A stretch of 64,000 nucleotides of DNA from Polytrichum commune (lineage: Eukaryota > Streptophyta > Polytrichopsida > Polytrichales > Polytrichaceae). Location of the stretch: positions 6,884,501 through 6,948,500 of the forward strand of contig OX485808.1 in the NCBI GenBank assembly GCA_950295325.1. Reading direction: 5' to 3'. The notes below the pieces were generated by a model. It worked only from the letters and a program-made list of their open reading frames with translations. It had not been told where the DNA came from and searched no databases. Below, piece by piece: positions 10,889 to 21,758 of this stretch (the first letter of the stretch is position 1; the number at the start of each line of letters is the position of its first letter). The position numbers and the translations under genes were made by a program.

Positions 10889-13800
10889 ATGGCTCCACAC
10901 CGCGGCGGGAGCTCCGCACCGAAGCGGCGAGAACGCAGAGGCGATGTCACACAGAAGCGGCAGCACAACAAGGAAGAAGATGCGGGCACACAGAAGAATG
11001 CACGACCAGACAAGACGAGCACCAGATCCAACCAACTCCGAACCAAGCATCGACGTGCAACCCCGAAGTGCACTACACACACCCGACCACCAATCACCGG
11101 ACACCAACAACGAGGCCTTCACATCTATCAATGGGGAACTTTATTAGTGATTTATGCACTGCTGAGCCACAATCAGATTGCAGGGCCATGGCTCAAACAT
11201 CCTCAAAGGGAGATCAACACAACCTCCCCCCTGCTAACCCTAGATCTAACTCCCACCCTACACCAACGTTGCAAGGAGCCACTGCCGCACAAGGAGCAGA
11301 TCCGCTACACCGAACCCCCGCCAAGCCAATGCCACCAGCACCCCGCACCCGCCCGGAGCGCACCAATAAGCCGCTCCAGCCACCGAAAGACCGGCATCCG
11401 AAGAAGTACTTGCGCCGACCCCACTGAAGGAACCTGCGCCGACCCACAAGAGCGCCTCGCCAACACCAGCCACACCAACAATCGCCCGAAAGGGAGATGG
11501 CGAATGCACAAGCAACCGGCCAGGACAAGCAAGCTGAACGCAGGGCCGCAAGTCACAGCAGCCCTCCCCCTCCGATCGGCCCACAATGCTCGCATCCACC
11601 CACAACACAGAAGCATACCCGAGATCTACCAGCTACATCACATCAGGTACGAACACCGTCACGCTACTCCACCCCCCCACACAACACACACCTCCACTCT
11701 GCCACACCACTACACCACATCCACACAAGACACATCCACACAAGCAACTCCACGAAGCAACCTCACACAAAGAATCACCAGCACAGGAAGCAATCCACCT
11801 GCCACATACACTCAACCCACCTCGCCACAGCTATCAATCGAACTGCCCCCGATCAAATCCACTCCATCTTACTGGCACCTTTATACCACACAACTACCAA
11901 GCAAGCAACAGAAACTTACCCTACTCGATCGCCATGCTCCTCAACCGCACCAGCAACTGCCACACCCACACAATGCACACACCCAGCCAGCCGAACAAAT
12001 CGAGCGCAGAAGTCGCTCCACCGGCTCAATACCCAAGCTGCACACACAAAGGCACACACACAACACCGAAACCCCCACACAAACACAATGCCAACACATA
12101 CCACCTCCAACAAAGAAGTCACACAACCCACAGCCACACCCACTCACTCACACCCTAATCCCCCTAAACACTGCCACCCCGCACTCCTCCCGGAAAACAC
12201 CCCAAGAACCAACCAGAATCTACAGACCCCACTCGCACCAAACTTCTGACACATTGCACACACTGTCACCGGTCACCCACCACGACAACACATCCCATAC
12301 CCCCCAAAAAACCAATCCAACAGACACCCCAATAGCCAAAATAACCAACCCACAGATCCCCAATAAAGCAAGCAAAACTAACAACACACAAAAAACAAAA
12401 AATGCCCACCCACACACACCCCAAAGACACACCCTACAGATCACACCCTCCCAATCCGAGCATACACACAAAGCCACTACACAGCCCAAAACACACCAAA
12501 AAATGCGAAACCATACCTGGCATCAGCTCCCACCAAAGCCAGCCACCAACGGCCACCACAACGCACCCCCCCAAGAAAACACACAACATCCCCTACATAA
12601 ACCTCGCCACCACACAACAACCAGCATCCACTTCTCAATTCACTTATGTCCCCCTACACATAGCAACTGCCAGCATCTCCCCCCCTCTCCTCCTACTTCC
12701 ACAGCCACCGACTCAACCCCTCATGCACTCTCCAGCATCTCCAGTCTAACACCGCAGAAACCCATCCACCTGCACACTTCCCCTCCCACCCACCTCTCTC
12801 ACACCGCCCTCCACCGCAACGACACAAGCTGCTGCACCAACAGGAGCGAACCAACTCCCGCAGACACACGTGGCCGCACCTCACCGACCCACAGCAAACG
12901 ACAACCCCCGAGCGCGACCACACACTACACCAGGCCAACTAACGCCAACGCCGTCGCCGACTCCCAACAGCACCACCAACACGGCCACCTCACGACCGCA
13001 GACCCCACCGCACCGGAGGCAGTACCGAAGACAGTACCAGCTCCCGCCTGCACACACCACCCACAATTCAGCTCAAGACTACTGCCCTCACAACACTCAC
13101 TGCACTCACAACCGACCCCGAACCACCCACAACAGCACGTCAAGCCCCCGACACCGCACCAGCCCCGACCACCACCACCAACAACAACAACAAACTCCAC
13201 ACATCACCCAGCACACACTACGCCAACGCACATCCGAACTCGACCACACACTACACCAGGACCCACCCAGCAACTCAACCACGCACAACACACCGACTCA
13301 GACGCGCTCTTCACCCGACACCAACAATTTATCATAGCACAAGGTAATCCCTTGATCAGACCTCTTGAAGTCATGAATCCCACTAACCAACCTACAGGTA
13401 CACACCCGCCGCCCCCACTCAAAGATCAGTACAAAGCATTCCGCCAACAGGTCCTATCCCAGCAGCCGATCACTCATACGTCGCAGCTCTCCAATCACGC
13501 CCCCCACTCATACAACCTGGATGCAGAGGAGGATCTTGACATGGACGCGCAGTTGGAGAATGTGTCTCCAGAATGGGGAGGTAGCTCCCTACAAATGACA
13601 TATGAGCACACCTCACACCAAGCGTTCCCCGCCAATTCCATGCACAACATCGAGAGCACGCCCCCCACACTCCAATACCGCAACCCTCGAATCAAAGATG
13701 CTACGGAGAGTCAATCCACCAAGAGAAGGAAGGCCGAAGACTACACCGCAACCTCCACACCCGACACACAACACAAGCCAACACCAACATCCTCAAGAGC

Positions 13801-15475
13801 AAGGAGGATGTCCACAATTGGCATTGACATGATCGGCCATATGTGGCTAGGATTCCACATGCACGAAACTCTAGCCACCCAAAGAGGCAAGAAGGAGTTG
13901 AAGGAGAAGCGCACCGATGAAGAATTCGCCACCCTTGGCACACCCACCAATGAGGTACAAGAATTTAGAACGATTCGAAGAGCATTCCCAAGAGTCAAAC
14001 AAATCCTCTACCCCAACGAGCGACCGGACGCGGTGCCGGGACAACATCTCCACTTCACACAAATTCCCATGTACGAGAAGACATCCCAAGATACGAGCCT
14101 CACTGAAGGCTTCCATGTAACCATACGATTTGATGGCGAGTACAAGCAACTCAACCGAAGGGAGGTCAAGACCGTATGCATGGAGAGACTTTGGAGTATG
14201 AACATACCACTTGGTACCACCTACTCCAATCCAATAGACATCGGCATCAACACGGTCACGAGGAATTGGGCCGGTTTTATCAAACTCCACCTCCAATTTC
14301 CACAACGAGACGGCCTCGCTCTACTCCGGGAAGAAAGGGCTTTCGTCATGACCATGGGGGATGGAGAACGCACCATAGGGAAGGTAGAGAAGGGCTTCGA
14401 GCTCATCACCAAGGCTAAGAACATGAGACTCCACCTCAAAGGCGAGGCACTACGTAACCACACGGCATTGGACATACTTAGGAGCCTCATGAGAGATTCA
14501 TACTATGATGGGAGAGAGGTCGAAATCCTCTCCCTCACCAAATCGGATTCGGAGAGAGACTTCGCCTTCATCACCTTCACCACCGAAGAAGCCCGAGAAA
14601 ACATCCTCACCAACGGCCTCACCTTCCATTCCGAACGCCTCAAAGTGAGCGTCACCAAAGACAAAGACTTGAGTAACCCATCGGAGCTAAGGATTAGCAC
14701 GACCTTGGTTGCCAACAACCTCCCGCAACGCGAATCTCAATCAACAATCACCAAATCGCTCAAGAGGCTATTTGGAGAGGAGAACATCACCGGAATCACA
14801 TACGGATACAAGACCAACCAACCCGATGATAGGCAAGCCGGTTGGTGCCATATACAATGTCTCAACGCGGCAGTTTACACCGAATGGCTACATAAATCCA
14901 CCTACATCCTTGGGAGAAGGGTGGACTTCGTCCCACACAAAGGGAGCATTGACAGCACCGAACCCAATCAAACCGCCATCCGCCTAGCGCAAGCCCCCAT
15001 GAGAGAAGTCATTGCTCAAAAAGCCCAAGCCATGAACAACATAGCCGCATCTTCCCCGCTAGTCTCGGAGAAACTCTTCACCAAGGCCATGAAAGAGCTA
15101 ACCGAAACGATGGATGACAAACTTACCACGCTCACCCACAACATCAACCACAACACCGACATGCGCATTGAGGCTTCGACGGACACCCTCAAGACACATG
15201 CCACTAATATTCATAGCATCATGAGTGCCATGGCGATGGAGTTTCAACAATCGAACAATCGCATTCATAACATAATGCAAACGTTGGCCGCCACATCACC
15301 GGACCCTCCCCACACCAACATAGCAAGACTCCCATCCGCACCGAGCACGTCCTTGATCAACACATACGGAGGTGACACCAACAACCCCCCACACGCACCA
15401 CCGGGATTCTCGAATGCCCACTATAGGAACTCCCCATCAAGCCTCCACAAAGATCCATATCAATCACATGATTAG
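10889..15475 (+). CDS. LINE ORF1 protein with very long P/T/H/Q-rich N-terminal half and RRM-like C-terminal region
   Basis: The frame is open from 10715; the first ATG is at 10889 (MAPHRGGSSAPKRR), giving about 1,528 residues, far longer than typical ORF1 proteins. Roughly residues 60-810 are low complexity (Pro, Thr, His, Gln, Ser), encoded by strongly C/A-rich, G-poor DNA. From about 13,330 composition becomes normal. A segment near 14510-14665 (VEILSL, RDFAFITFTTEEAR) looks like an RNA-recognition motif with RNP1-like FAFITF. A helical Met/Thr-rich stretch near 15060-15300 may be a coiled coil. ORF1 proteins bind element RNA; that role is from the family. The absence of stops across 4.6 kb suggests a fairly young copy. 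Confidence 0.65.
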   Translation: MAPHRGGSSAPKRRERRGDVTQKRQHNKEEDAGTQKNARPDKTSTRSNQLRTKHRRATPKCTTHTRPPITGHQQRGLHIYQWGTLLVIYALLSHNQIAGPWLKHPQREINTTSPLLTLDLTPTLHQRCKEPLPHKEQIRYTEPPPSQCHQHPAPARSAPISRSSHRKTGIRRSTCADPTEGTCADPQERLANTSHTNNRPKGRWRMHKQPARTSKLNAGPQVTAALPLRSAHNARIHPQHRSIPEIYQLHHIRYEHRHATPPPHTTHTSTLPHHYTTSTQDTSTQATPRSNLTQRITSTGSNPPATYTQPTSPQLSIELPPIKSTPSYWHLYTTQLPSKQQKLTLLDRHAPQPHQQLPHPHNAHTQPAEQIERRSRSTGSIPKLHTQRHTHNTETPTQTQCQHIPPPTKKSHNPQPHPLTHTLIPLNTATPHSSRKTPQEPTRIYRPHSHQTSDTLHTLSPVTHHDNTSHTPQKTNPTDTPIAKITNPQIPNKASKTNNTQKTKNAHPHTPQRHTLQITPSQSEHTHKATTQPKTHQKMRNHTWHQLPPKPATNGHHNAPPQENTQHPLHKPRHHTTTSIHFSIHLCPPTHSNCQHLPPSPPTSTATDSTPHALSSISSLTPQKPIHLHTSPPTHLSHTALHRNDTSCCTNRSEPTPADTRGRTSPTHSKRQPPSATTHYTRPTNANAVADSQQHHQHGHLTTADPTAPEAVPKTVPAPACTHHPQFSSRLLPSQHSLHSQPTPNHPQQHVKPPTPHQPRPPPPTTTTNSTHHPAHTTPTHIRTRPHTTPGPTQQLNHAQHTDSDALFTRHQQFIIAQGNPLIRPLEVMNPTNQPTGTHPPPPLKDQYKAFRQQVLSQQPITHTSQLSNHAPHSYNLDAEEDLDMDAQLENVSPEWGGSSLQMTYEHTSHQAFPANSMHNIESTPPTLQYRNPRIKDATESQSTKRRKAEDYTATSTPDTQHKPTPTSSRARRMSTIGIDMIGHMWLGFHMHETLATQRGKKELKEKRTDEEFATLGTPTNEVQEFRTIRRAFPRVKQILYPNERPDAVPGQHLHFTQIPMYEKTSQDTSLTEGFHVTIRFDGEYKQLNRREVKTVCMERLWSMNIPLGTTYSNPIDIGINTVTRNWAGFIKLHLQFPQRDGLALLREERAFVMTMGDGERTIGKVEKGFELITKAKNMRLHLKGEALRNHTALDILRSLMRDSYYDGREVEILSLTKSDSERDFAFITFTTEEARENILTNGLTFHSERLKVSVTKDKDLSNPSELRISTTLVANNLPQRESQSTITKSLKRLFGEENITGITYGYKTNQPDDRQAGWCHIQCLNAAVYTEWLHKSTYILGRRVDFVPHKGSIDSTEPNQTAIRLAQAPMREVIAQKAQAMNNIAASSPLVSEKLFTKAMKELTETMDDKLTTLTHNINHNTDMRIEASTDTLKTHATNIHSIMSAMAMEFQQSNNRIHNIMQTLAATSPDPPHTNIARLPSAPSTSLINTYGGDTNNPPHAPPGFSNAHYRNSPSSLHKDPYQSHD

Positions 15476-15793
15476 CATAGGCATAGAATACGCATGGACG
15501 ATGCTCATACATACACTATGTACTCTCTATTTTCTCATAAATAAAAGACATTTACCTCCATACACCGCCATCACTATAAGCAACACACCATCCCCCTACA
15601 ATGACATACGCACTCACTACAAACAACCTCACAAAACCCCCATCCCCCACACACACCAAGTTTATATAATAATCACCATCCTCACCCTCTCACTCACATA
15701 TACCCATTGCAATACCCCCCCATACAAAACACACAACCATTGGCCTTAGAGTGGCACCAACCACATAACACTTCAACAACAACATCATACCAA

Positions 15794-16340
15794 CACTACA
15801 TAACCTACAATGATCACAAAGCCTCCATCACTTCCACATACCTTAACCACATTAACACAAACATGACACCCCCGGCCACACCAAGAAACCGTCTTACCAC
15901 CCCAATCCCACATATTCACACCTCAACATACATAGGTAGCATTACATACATAAATCATAATCACCTTAAAACTCCGAAAACCAAGGTCATACACTATTAC
16001 ACATGGAACAACTCCAAAATCATCCTCCTTGGTGGAGACATACAACCCAACCCGGGTCCACTTTCACACATCACCCAAAACCTCCCCTTAGAATACAAAC
16101 AAAGACAAAACCAATACTTCAAACCTAATACAACATCGCCCAAACCTCGTTACATACATCTCGAAAACCTACTCACACCCCACCTAACACATGGCACACA
16201 AAACACCCTTAACCATAAACTATCCCATCTCCAAAAGCACAAGTCACTACTCTCAAAATACCCAACCCACCTCCAAATATATGTCCTCATAATAACATAT
16301 AGCCCTATACCACAAATATGCAACCAACGCATGATAACAG
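15794..16340 (+). repeat. ORF2 N-terminal domain, copy 1
   Basis: Protein-level direct repeat with copy 2 at 16598-17146, offset about 800 bp. Shared blocks include NDHKAS/YNHKAS, LKTPKTK/LKSPKTK, YTWNNSxIILLGGDIQxNPGP, EYKQRQ and the YPTH...YSPxPxICNQ tail. Confidence 0.85.
16034..16060 (+). other. 2A-like motif 1 (GDIQPNPGP)
   Basis: Encodes GDIQPNPGP after a hydrophobic run (IILLG). The 2A ribosome-skipping consensus is D(V/I)ExNPGP; here Glu is Gln. 2A-like sequences are known near the N-termini of some animal non-LTR retrotransposon proteins, in the same position and after similar hydrophobic residues. Activity with Gln is untested here. Confidence 0.65.
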
Positions 16341-16597
16341 GCAGGAACCCGATAGATCATACCTTATTACGGACATATACCCTGGAACCATGCATATATA
16401 ATCAACAAATAGCTAATAATTTAGTCTCAAAATTCCACCCCACACAACAATCACGTCATACATCCCCACTCACCTTCCCACACCACATCCACCCGGAGGA
16501 TGAATGTTACACTTACACATACACCACACTCCCAATCACCATAACAAACTTTATATACACACATCACACACCAACAACAACACCACAACAAATCCAC

Positions 16598-17146
16598 ATA
16601 ACCTACTACAACCACAAAGCTTCAACCACTTACACATACCAAAGCTCCACTAATATGCACAACACATTCCCCCCCACACCAATAAAACAACTCACCCCTC
16701 CAACTCCACATATCAACATCACAACATATATAGGCTGCTTTACATATGTAACTCATACACACCTCAAGTCTCCAAAAACCAAAACTATATACTACTACAC
16801 ATGGAACAATTCCACTATCATTCTCTTGGGAGGAGACATTCAAACAAACCCGGGCCCACCCACACACATACTTAAAAACCTTCCCAAAGAATACAAACAA
16901 AGACAACAACAATATTTCACACACGGCTCACTAACGCTAAAAGCCCAATATGCCCACCTTGAGGGACTATTCGACCCTTACATTATTCAAACTCATACCC
17001 ACCCACATAACCACGACCTACCCCACCTACGCCGACATAGTTCATCCCTCTCAGAATACCCAACCCACCACCAACTATACACATTCATAATAGTCTATAG
17101 TCCCAACCCAGACATCTGCAACCAACTAATGACCAACGACCTAGAC
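16598..17146 (+). repeat. ORF2 N-terminal domain, copy 2
   Basis: Second copy of the domain at 15794-16340. It is followed by a single-copy linker (to about 17480) leading to the endonuclease start. Confidence 0.85.
16832..16858 (+). other. 2A-like motif 2 (GDIQTNPGP)
   Basis: Encodes GDIQTNPGP, again after IILLG. It differs from copy 1 by one residue inside the motif (Pro to Thr), while the DNA around it has diverged more. That suggests the peptide itself has been kept. Confidence 0.65.
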
Positions 17147-19561
17147 CCAAGATGCCTAACAATTCTCCAAAGACTACACAACACACCGACTAATATAAAC
17201 TTAAACACACGCCACATCACCATCCCGACCCCAAACACACAAATACCCACAATAACACAAGCATACTCCCGTATTAATGACAACATTACTAAAGGTAAAC
17301 CAACAAACCTACACGACTTGAAAATGGAACTACCTCACATACCCCGGAAAATCCTTGAAGAACTCACTAAGTGTACCCAAACAATAAAAGGATACTACCC
17401 ACACACACAAGACATAAACACCAACCCCGTACCGCCCGCAACCACGAACACATACAACCACCAAACAACGACCTTGAAAATAATCACATGGAACACATGA
17501 TGCATAAGTACTAGCCTACCAGGCATCCAAGAACTTACACAAACCTTACCCACAACCCCCCACATCATACTCATACAAGAAACTAAACTACAAAAACTAA
17601 AATCCACAACATACATAGACAGAAAGCTACAAAACTATAAAATCATCTATAACAATTCTAACAACCTAACCACCAACCAAAATCGATTCGCCGGACCCAC
17701 TATGACGCGAGGAGGCATACTCGCAATGATACCTAAAACCATATATACAAATGAAAACATCACCAAAATACCCACCCCTAGCCTAATATCACACTACTTA
17801 CAAGCCATCCTTATCAACAACAAACCTATCACACCTATACTCCTCATTAATATGTATATGCCATCACACCCTCAGGACGTACACCTCATACAAGACATAC
17901 AAAATGAACTTCTAACAATCACCCACAATCACCAAAACCACTACATCATCCTAGCGGGAGACTTCAACCGGGACATACTACTAAAAGGAAGATCCTTCAA
18001 CGGTATAAACTCCCCTCCTAACCAAGATGACTACGAATGGGCCCACTTTACAAGCACCCTGGGACTTCACCTGATAAACAACCTAGAACAATTCACAAGA
18101 CAAGGAGGTCACAACTACACATCAACTAGCCACATAGATGGTTTACTCAAACAAAAACACCTTACAAAGTTACACAATAACAAACCTCAACCAAAATTCC
18201 GATCACTACCCGGTACAACTCCAACTACCCACTAATAGCATAGTTCTTAAAGAGACCAAAACGACCCCCACCAACCCCCGCATCATATATCCCATATCTC
18301 CCACAAACCTCCAAAAACCTCCAAACCACATTCTTAGAAGAACAAAACCTAGAGATAACAAACCTCACTAAAACTCTACAACAAGAACGACTCACACAAA
18401 CACAATGGCAAGACGCCCAAAATGACTTCCAAAACATCATAAACTCCCTAAGTCAATGCATAGAAAAAACGTGCATGACAACATCCACACCGCCACTTAC
18501 CACTAGAGCCAAAAAACAAGGAGGATTCCTACCTAGAAAACAACAAAAATTATGGAAACACCATCTCAAAATATATCACGGAACTCGAAAGGCCATTCGG
18601 GCCGCATGCCAACATCCACATACCAACCTCCAAAACCACCCCGACATACAATCTCTAACACTAATTAACAATCTAACTGTTCCCCCACTCCCTACGAACC
18701 CCCCAGAGCAAGCACGATGGATAGAAGCAATAGCCAACATAGGACGAAAAACAAAAATCGAAGCACACAAAATCATAATCAAACAAACCACAACCAACTG
18801 CAAAAATGCCATCACAAAATACCGAGCACTGCTCAACATTAAACCCAAAACAATACACAAAAAGATATTCTACCCAACCATCGAAAGTTCCCTAGACTGC
18901 ATACAAAATGTCCAAGGAGACATCCTAACCAAAACCCAAGATATAGCAAATGAAATATACTACACACAACAAACATCCTTCCAAAGACAAGCACCAATAT
19001 GTAGCGACCCTATAGACCACCCAAACACATGCCAATGCGCAATTCGCAAATACCCTTGGCACACACATAATGGAATAATACTTGAAAAAAGAGGCCACCA
19101 TACTACATCCATAAGCACCCAATTTACCCGAGCAATATACGACACTTGCGTCAAGAGATTAACAAAAGGTAAAGCTCCCGGCCCCGATAACATACCCAAT
19201 GATATCCTTAAAGCACTACCACCAAAATGCCAAGACTTAATCTTTCTATTTTTCCAACATTGCTACAAACATAGGGAAATCCCAACCCAATGGAAACATA
19301 GTAAAACCATCCTACTCAATACAAGGCAGTTAAAACTTTGTGTAAGGTGATACTCGCCGAAAAGTGCCCTCCAACTATTCCTTCATGAGCCTCTGCGATA
19401 ATGGCTGTAGTTATCGGCCCTGCTACGCATGTCCTCCGTATACCATCGGGCCCTTCTTTTATCAGAGTCCCGTTGTGGTTTAGCAGGTATGGACGACTTC
19501 GTATGGCGATTTGTTGTCGCTGCGTGGTTGTGGCTTCCGTGGTCAACCTCCCGTGGATTAA

Positions 19562-20536
19562 TGTCGCAACCCTTGCTAGCCCCCCCCTTGACCATCTTGC
19601 CAATTTTCAATTCTAGCAAAGGTTACGAGTCGCTAACCCTTCGCATACCGCCATGCTAATGGTTAGCTCCTCCTACCCCGGACCTTATAGTTCATAGGAG
19701 GGAACCAACCCTCCTACTTTGCTTTCGGGACTCACCCCTTAATCGGTAACCCATTCCTAGATGTGGACTTCCATCCATGGAAGTCCAATCCCATGTTGAT
19801 CATCGCATTGCCGGAGCAACACTACAACAACCCGAACCATACTAGGCAACTATGGCCTCACAATGGGCCAATGCCCATGGAGGCCTTGCCGTTCGGCCTC
19901 GGGTGGGTGAGGCCACACCACCTCACCCCTATAAGCCTCTAGGACTTCACGCGGGGCCCCTACCCCACCGTCAACCAACCTCTTGTCTCTCTACCAAGAG
20001 TTGGGGCCAAGTGGACATTTTCCTTTAGCTGCTGGGCCTAGAACCCCCAGCAGCTTCAGACCATCATAACTTCCTTGTATGATGTCTGATCATAACAACC
20101 AACCACTCCATCTTCATTTACGCTTCACGTAGATGCCGATGGACTCATCACTTGCCCCATTCGGGCAAGTATTGAGGAAGTTATGCCTGTTTGAACCTTG
20201 GCAGTTCCGGGAATCACTCCCAGGCACTGCTGTACCAGGGCGCTGTCCCGGGACAGCGCCCCACTCAAATGGCCATAACTCCTAGCTCACACCTCCGATT
20301 GAGGTGTTCTTGAGCTTTCTAGAATCACCACGCCATGAGCTACCCATAACTTATGGCCTTACCCTTGTGCCTCCTAGTCTTCATGGGTGGGAGGCGTTCC
20401 CAACGCCCGGGGCCCTCACCCACACTAGGATCACTTGGGCCCTCTCACCAACGGCGCCACAAGTCCCGGGTGTCACTCCGGGGTCCCCCTTGTGCCCATG
20501 GTGTTTCGGGCACTCCTCATGGAGAGGTGCGCGACA
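19562..20536. mobile_element. Solo LTR 1 (TGTCGC...GCGACA), nested in module 8
   Basis: 975 bp, nearly identical to the LTR at 36271-37266. Termini TGTCGC and GCGACA are perfect inverted repeats. Flanks are ATTAA (19557-19561) and GTTAA (20537-20541), a 5-bp target duplication with one change; removing the LTR and one copy restores the module 8 reading frame. It contains a CTATAAG TATA-like box near 19930 on the plus strand, a 24-bp palindrome at 20238-20261 and several other stem-loops. No internal region or partner LTR lies nearby. Confidence 0.9.
20238..20261. repeat. 24-bp perfect palindrome in solo LTR 1
   Basis: GGGCGCTGTCCC followed by its exact reverse complement GGGACAGCGCCC. The same 24 bp are preserved in LTR 2 at 36968-36991. 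Confidence 0.95.
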
Positions 20537-20568
20537 GTTAAGTACTCGATGAAAGGTGTTCTCCAGTC

Positions 20569-20960
20569 CGGTTCTCCTTTGTCCTTGATCGTGACAATTT
20601 TGCAGTCAACAGCATGCTCCGGGGTTTCATTGGGCCCACAGATTCTACACTTCTTGCATAGATGGTCAATGTCCGGAGGAATTGTGGGCCACCAATAAGG
20701 TCCTTTGGTGACCTGTAGAATCATTCATCCATTGAAAGATGTGGGTACCGTTGATTGTGAATGGTTGTCAACCATTCGATCCTTTTTTCTTGAGTGATGC
20801 AGAGTTTGATATCTCCATTTGCGAGTCTTCGCTTTAACTTTCTTTTCTTTAGAAAGTAATGAGGTAATTCCGTCCGTAAGGTACCCAATTCTTCATGGAA
20901 GGCGAAATCGCTTAGTTCCATTGGGTTTTTGAGGTATTGAATGATTGGTTCTCTCCAATC
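20569..20960 (-). repeat. H2C2 module 7
   Basis: Starts DWREPIIQYLK; His pair in IHNQRYPHLS, then a one-base frameshift at about 20722, then PYWWPTIPPDI with CKKCRICG. Confidence 0.82.
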
Positions 20961-21356
20961 ATGTGCCTTCTGATTCTGGAGGAAGATAGTCCCGTAGTTC
21001 TCGATTTTGAGGCCTGATGTTGTGGTGTTTTGACATGGTGTACATTCGTCAATTACTTGCGCCACATGTGAAGAAATGGTTGGCCACCAATATGGGCCTT
21101 TGTGTACTTGTGTGAGTACCTCTTTTCTCGTCAAATGTGGTATTTGGTATTCATGTATCCGTTTTATCCAATCCAACGCGTCCTCTTTTGTCACACACAT
21201 TTTTACTCCCTCATTTTGTAATCGATATTTCAAACCATCCTCGGTTATGAAATAAGTATCGGCGTCGGGGCTGAGTAGTCCCAACTCTTCATGTGTGCCA
21301 ATACGGTTCAACTCCTCAAAGCTCTTTAGTCGTTGCGTGATCGGCTGTCTCCAATC
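20961..21356 (-). repeat. H2C2 module 6
   Basis: Starts DWRQPITQRLK; His pair in IHEYQIPHLT, PYWWPTISSHV, CTPC. Confidence 0.85.
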
Positions 21357-21758
21357 TGGCTCAGGGGTTGGTTTTGGTGAAGACGAGTTTTGACCTTCCT
21401 TGGGGTGTTTCTCCGGTGTCTTCGTTTCTCTGCAGGTTTTGCAGTATCTTAAATGATTGCACACATCATTTCCCCATGTCGGCCACCAATACGTCCCCGT
21501 GGCCACGGCCTTCCATGTCTCTATGGCGGCCAAGTGGGGTCCGCTTTCCCCATGGGTCTCGGCTAGGTACCTGGGAACTTGAGCCTCAGGTATACAGACT
21601 TGGTTAGTCTTTCCTCCTTTGCGTATCCATTGTAACGTGCCGTTGGTGAACACAAAATACTTATGGCTTTGCTCTACCGCATTTTTCACTTCTGGTGGTA
21701 AGGTTTGGTCGAAGATTTTCCTGCATGTCAAGTATTCCAAGTAGGGACGTCTCCAATC
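21357..21758 (-). repeat. H2C2 module 5
   Basis: Starts DWRRPYLEYLT; His pair in THGESGPHLA, TYWWPTWGND, CKTC. A Lys/Pro/Ser-rich linker leads to module 6. Confidence 0.85.

Larger units (their letters stand above)
10715..19317 (+). mobile_element. LINE (non-LTR retrotransposon), 3' end missing
   Basis: Plus-strand element with an ORF1 (10889-15475) and an ORF2 (15707-19317) that encodes an unusual N-terminal region, an AP-endonuclease-like domain (GGILAMIP, ILAGDFNRDI, SDHYPV) and the start of a reverse transcriptase (KGKAPGPDNIPNDILKALP). It stops abruptly at about 19317 after SKTILL, where the Ty3-derived block begins, so most of the RT and the 3' end are lost. The 5' boundary is not defined by a visible target duplication. 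ORF2 carries one in-frame TGA and two frameshifts. Confidence 0.8.
15707..19317 (+). pseudogene. LINE ORF2 polyprotein: duplicated 2A-like N-terminus, endonuclease, truncated RT
   Basis: The frame opens at a non-ATG codon at 15707; the first ATG is at 15863. Residues about 30-480 are two tandem copies of one domain, each with a GDIQxNPGP motif. The endonuclease starts at IITWNT (17483); an in-frame TGA at 17498-17500 interrupts it directly after, in the same frame as the following GGILAMIPK and GDFNRD segments. A one-base frameshift near 18137-18145 moves the frame to the SDHYPV motif; a second near 18365-18375 moves it to the frame with the RT start (KAPGPDNIP, about 19171). The sequence ends at about 19317 before RT catalytic motifs. 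Defective as it stands. Confidence 0.78.
19316..20568 (-). repeat. H2C2 module 8, split by a solo LTR and truncated
   Basis: Starts DWRTPFIEYLT, is interrupted by the LTR at 19562-20536, then resumes HGRLTTEATT and reaches HEGIVGGHFSA and HKVLTALY. The frame ends at the LINE junction at 19316, just where WWPT and the Cys pair would come. Its His-pair region is the closest of the eight to the canonical Ty3 form (AEAHEGIVGGHFS), so the ordinary integrase probably once followed. Confidence 0.82.

Noticed and set aside
11214-13422. Many Cys/Val/Trp-rich minus-strand frames
   Set aside because: They are the complement of the C/A-rich LINE ORF1 low-complexity region and have no conserved motif.
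17498-17500. TGA as a recoded sense codon across the window
   Set aside because: Several frames here end normally on TGA, and other decayed genes are broken by TAA or TAG and frameshifts; mutation is the simpler cause.
19562-20536. This LTR as the 3' LTR of the Ty3 element
   Set aside because: It has its own target duplication inside module 8 and the frame resumes on the other side, so it is an independent insertion; it also does not match the region near 29.4-30.9 kb.
20304-20552. Short open frames in solo LTR 1, repeated in solo LTR 2 at 37034-37273
   Set aside because: GC-rich frames on several strands of the LTR with no domain; explained by composition and by the LTRs being copies of each other.
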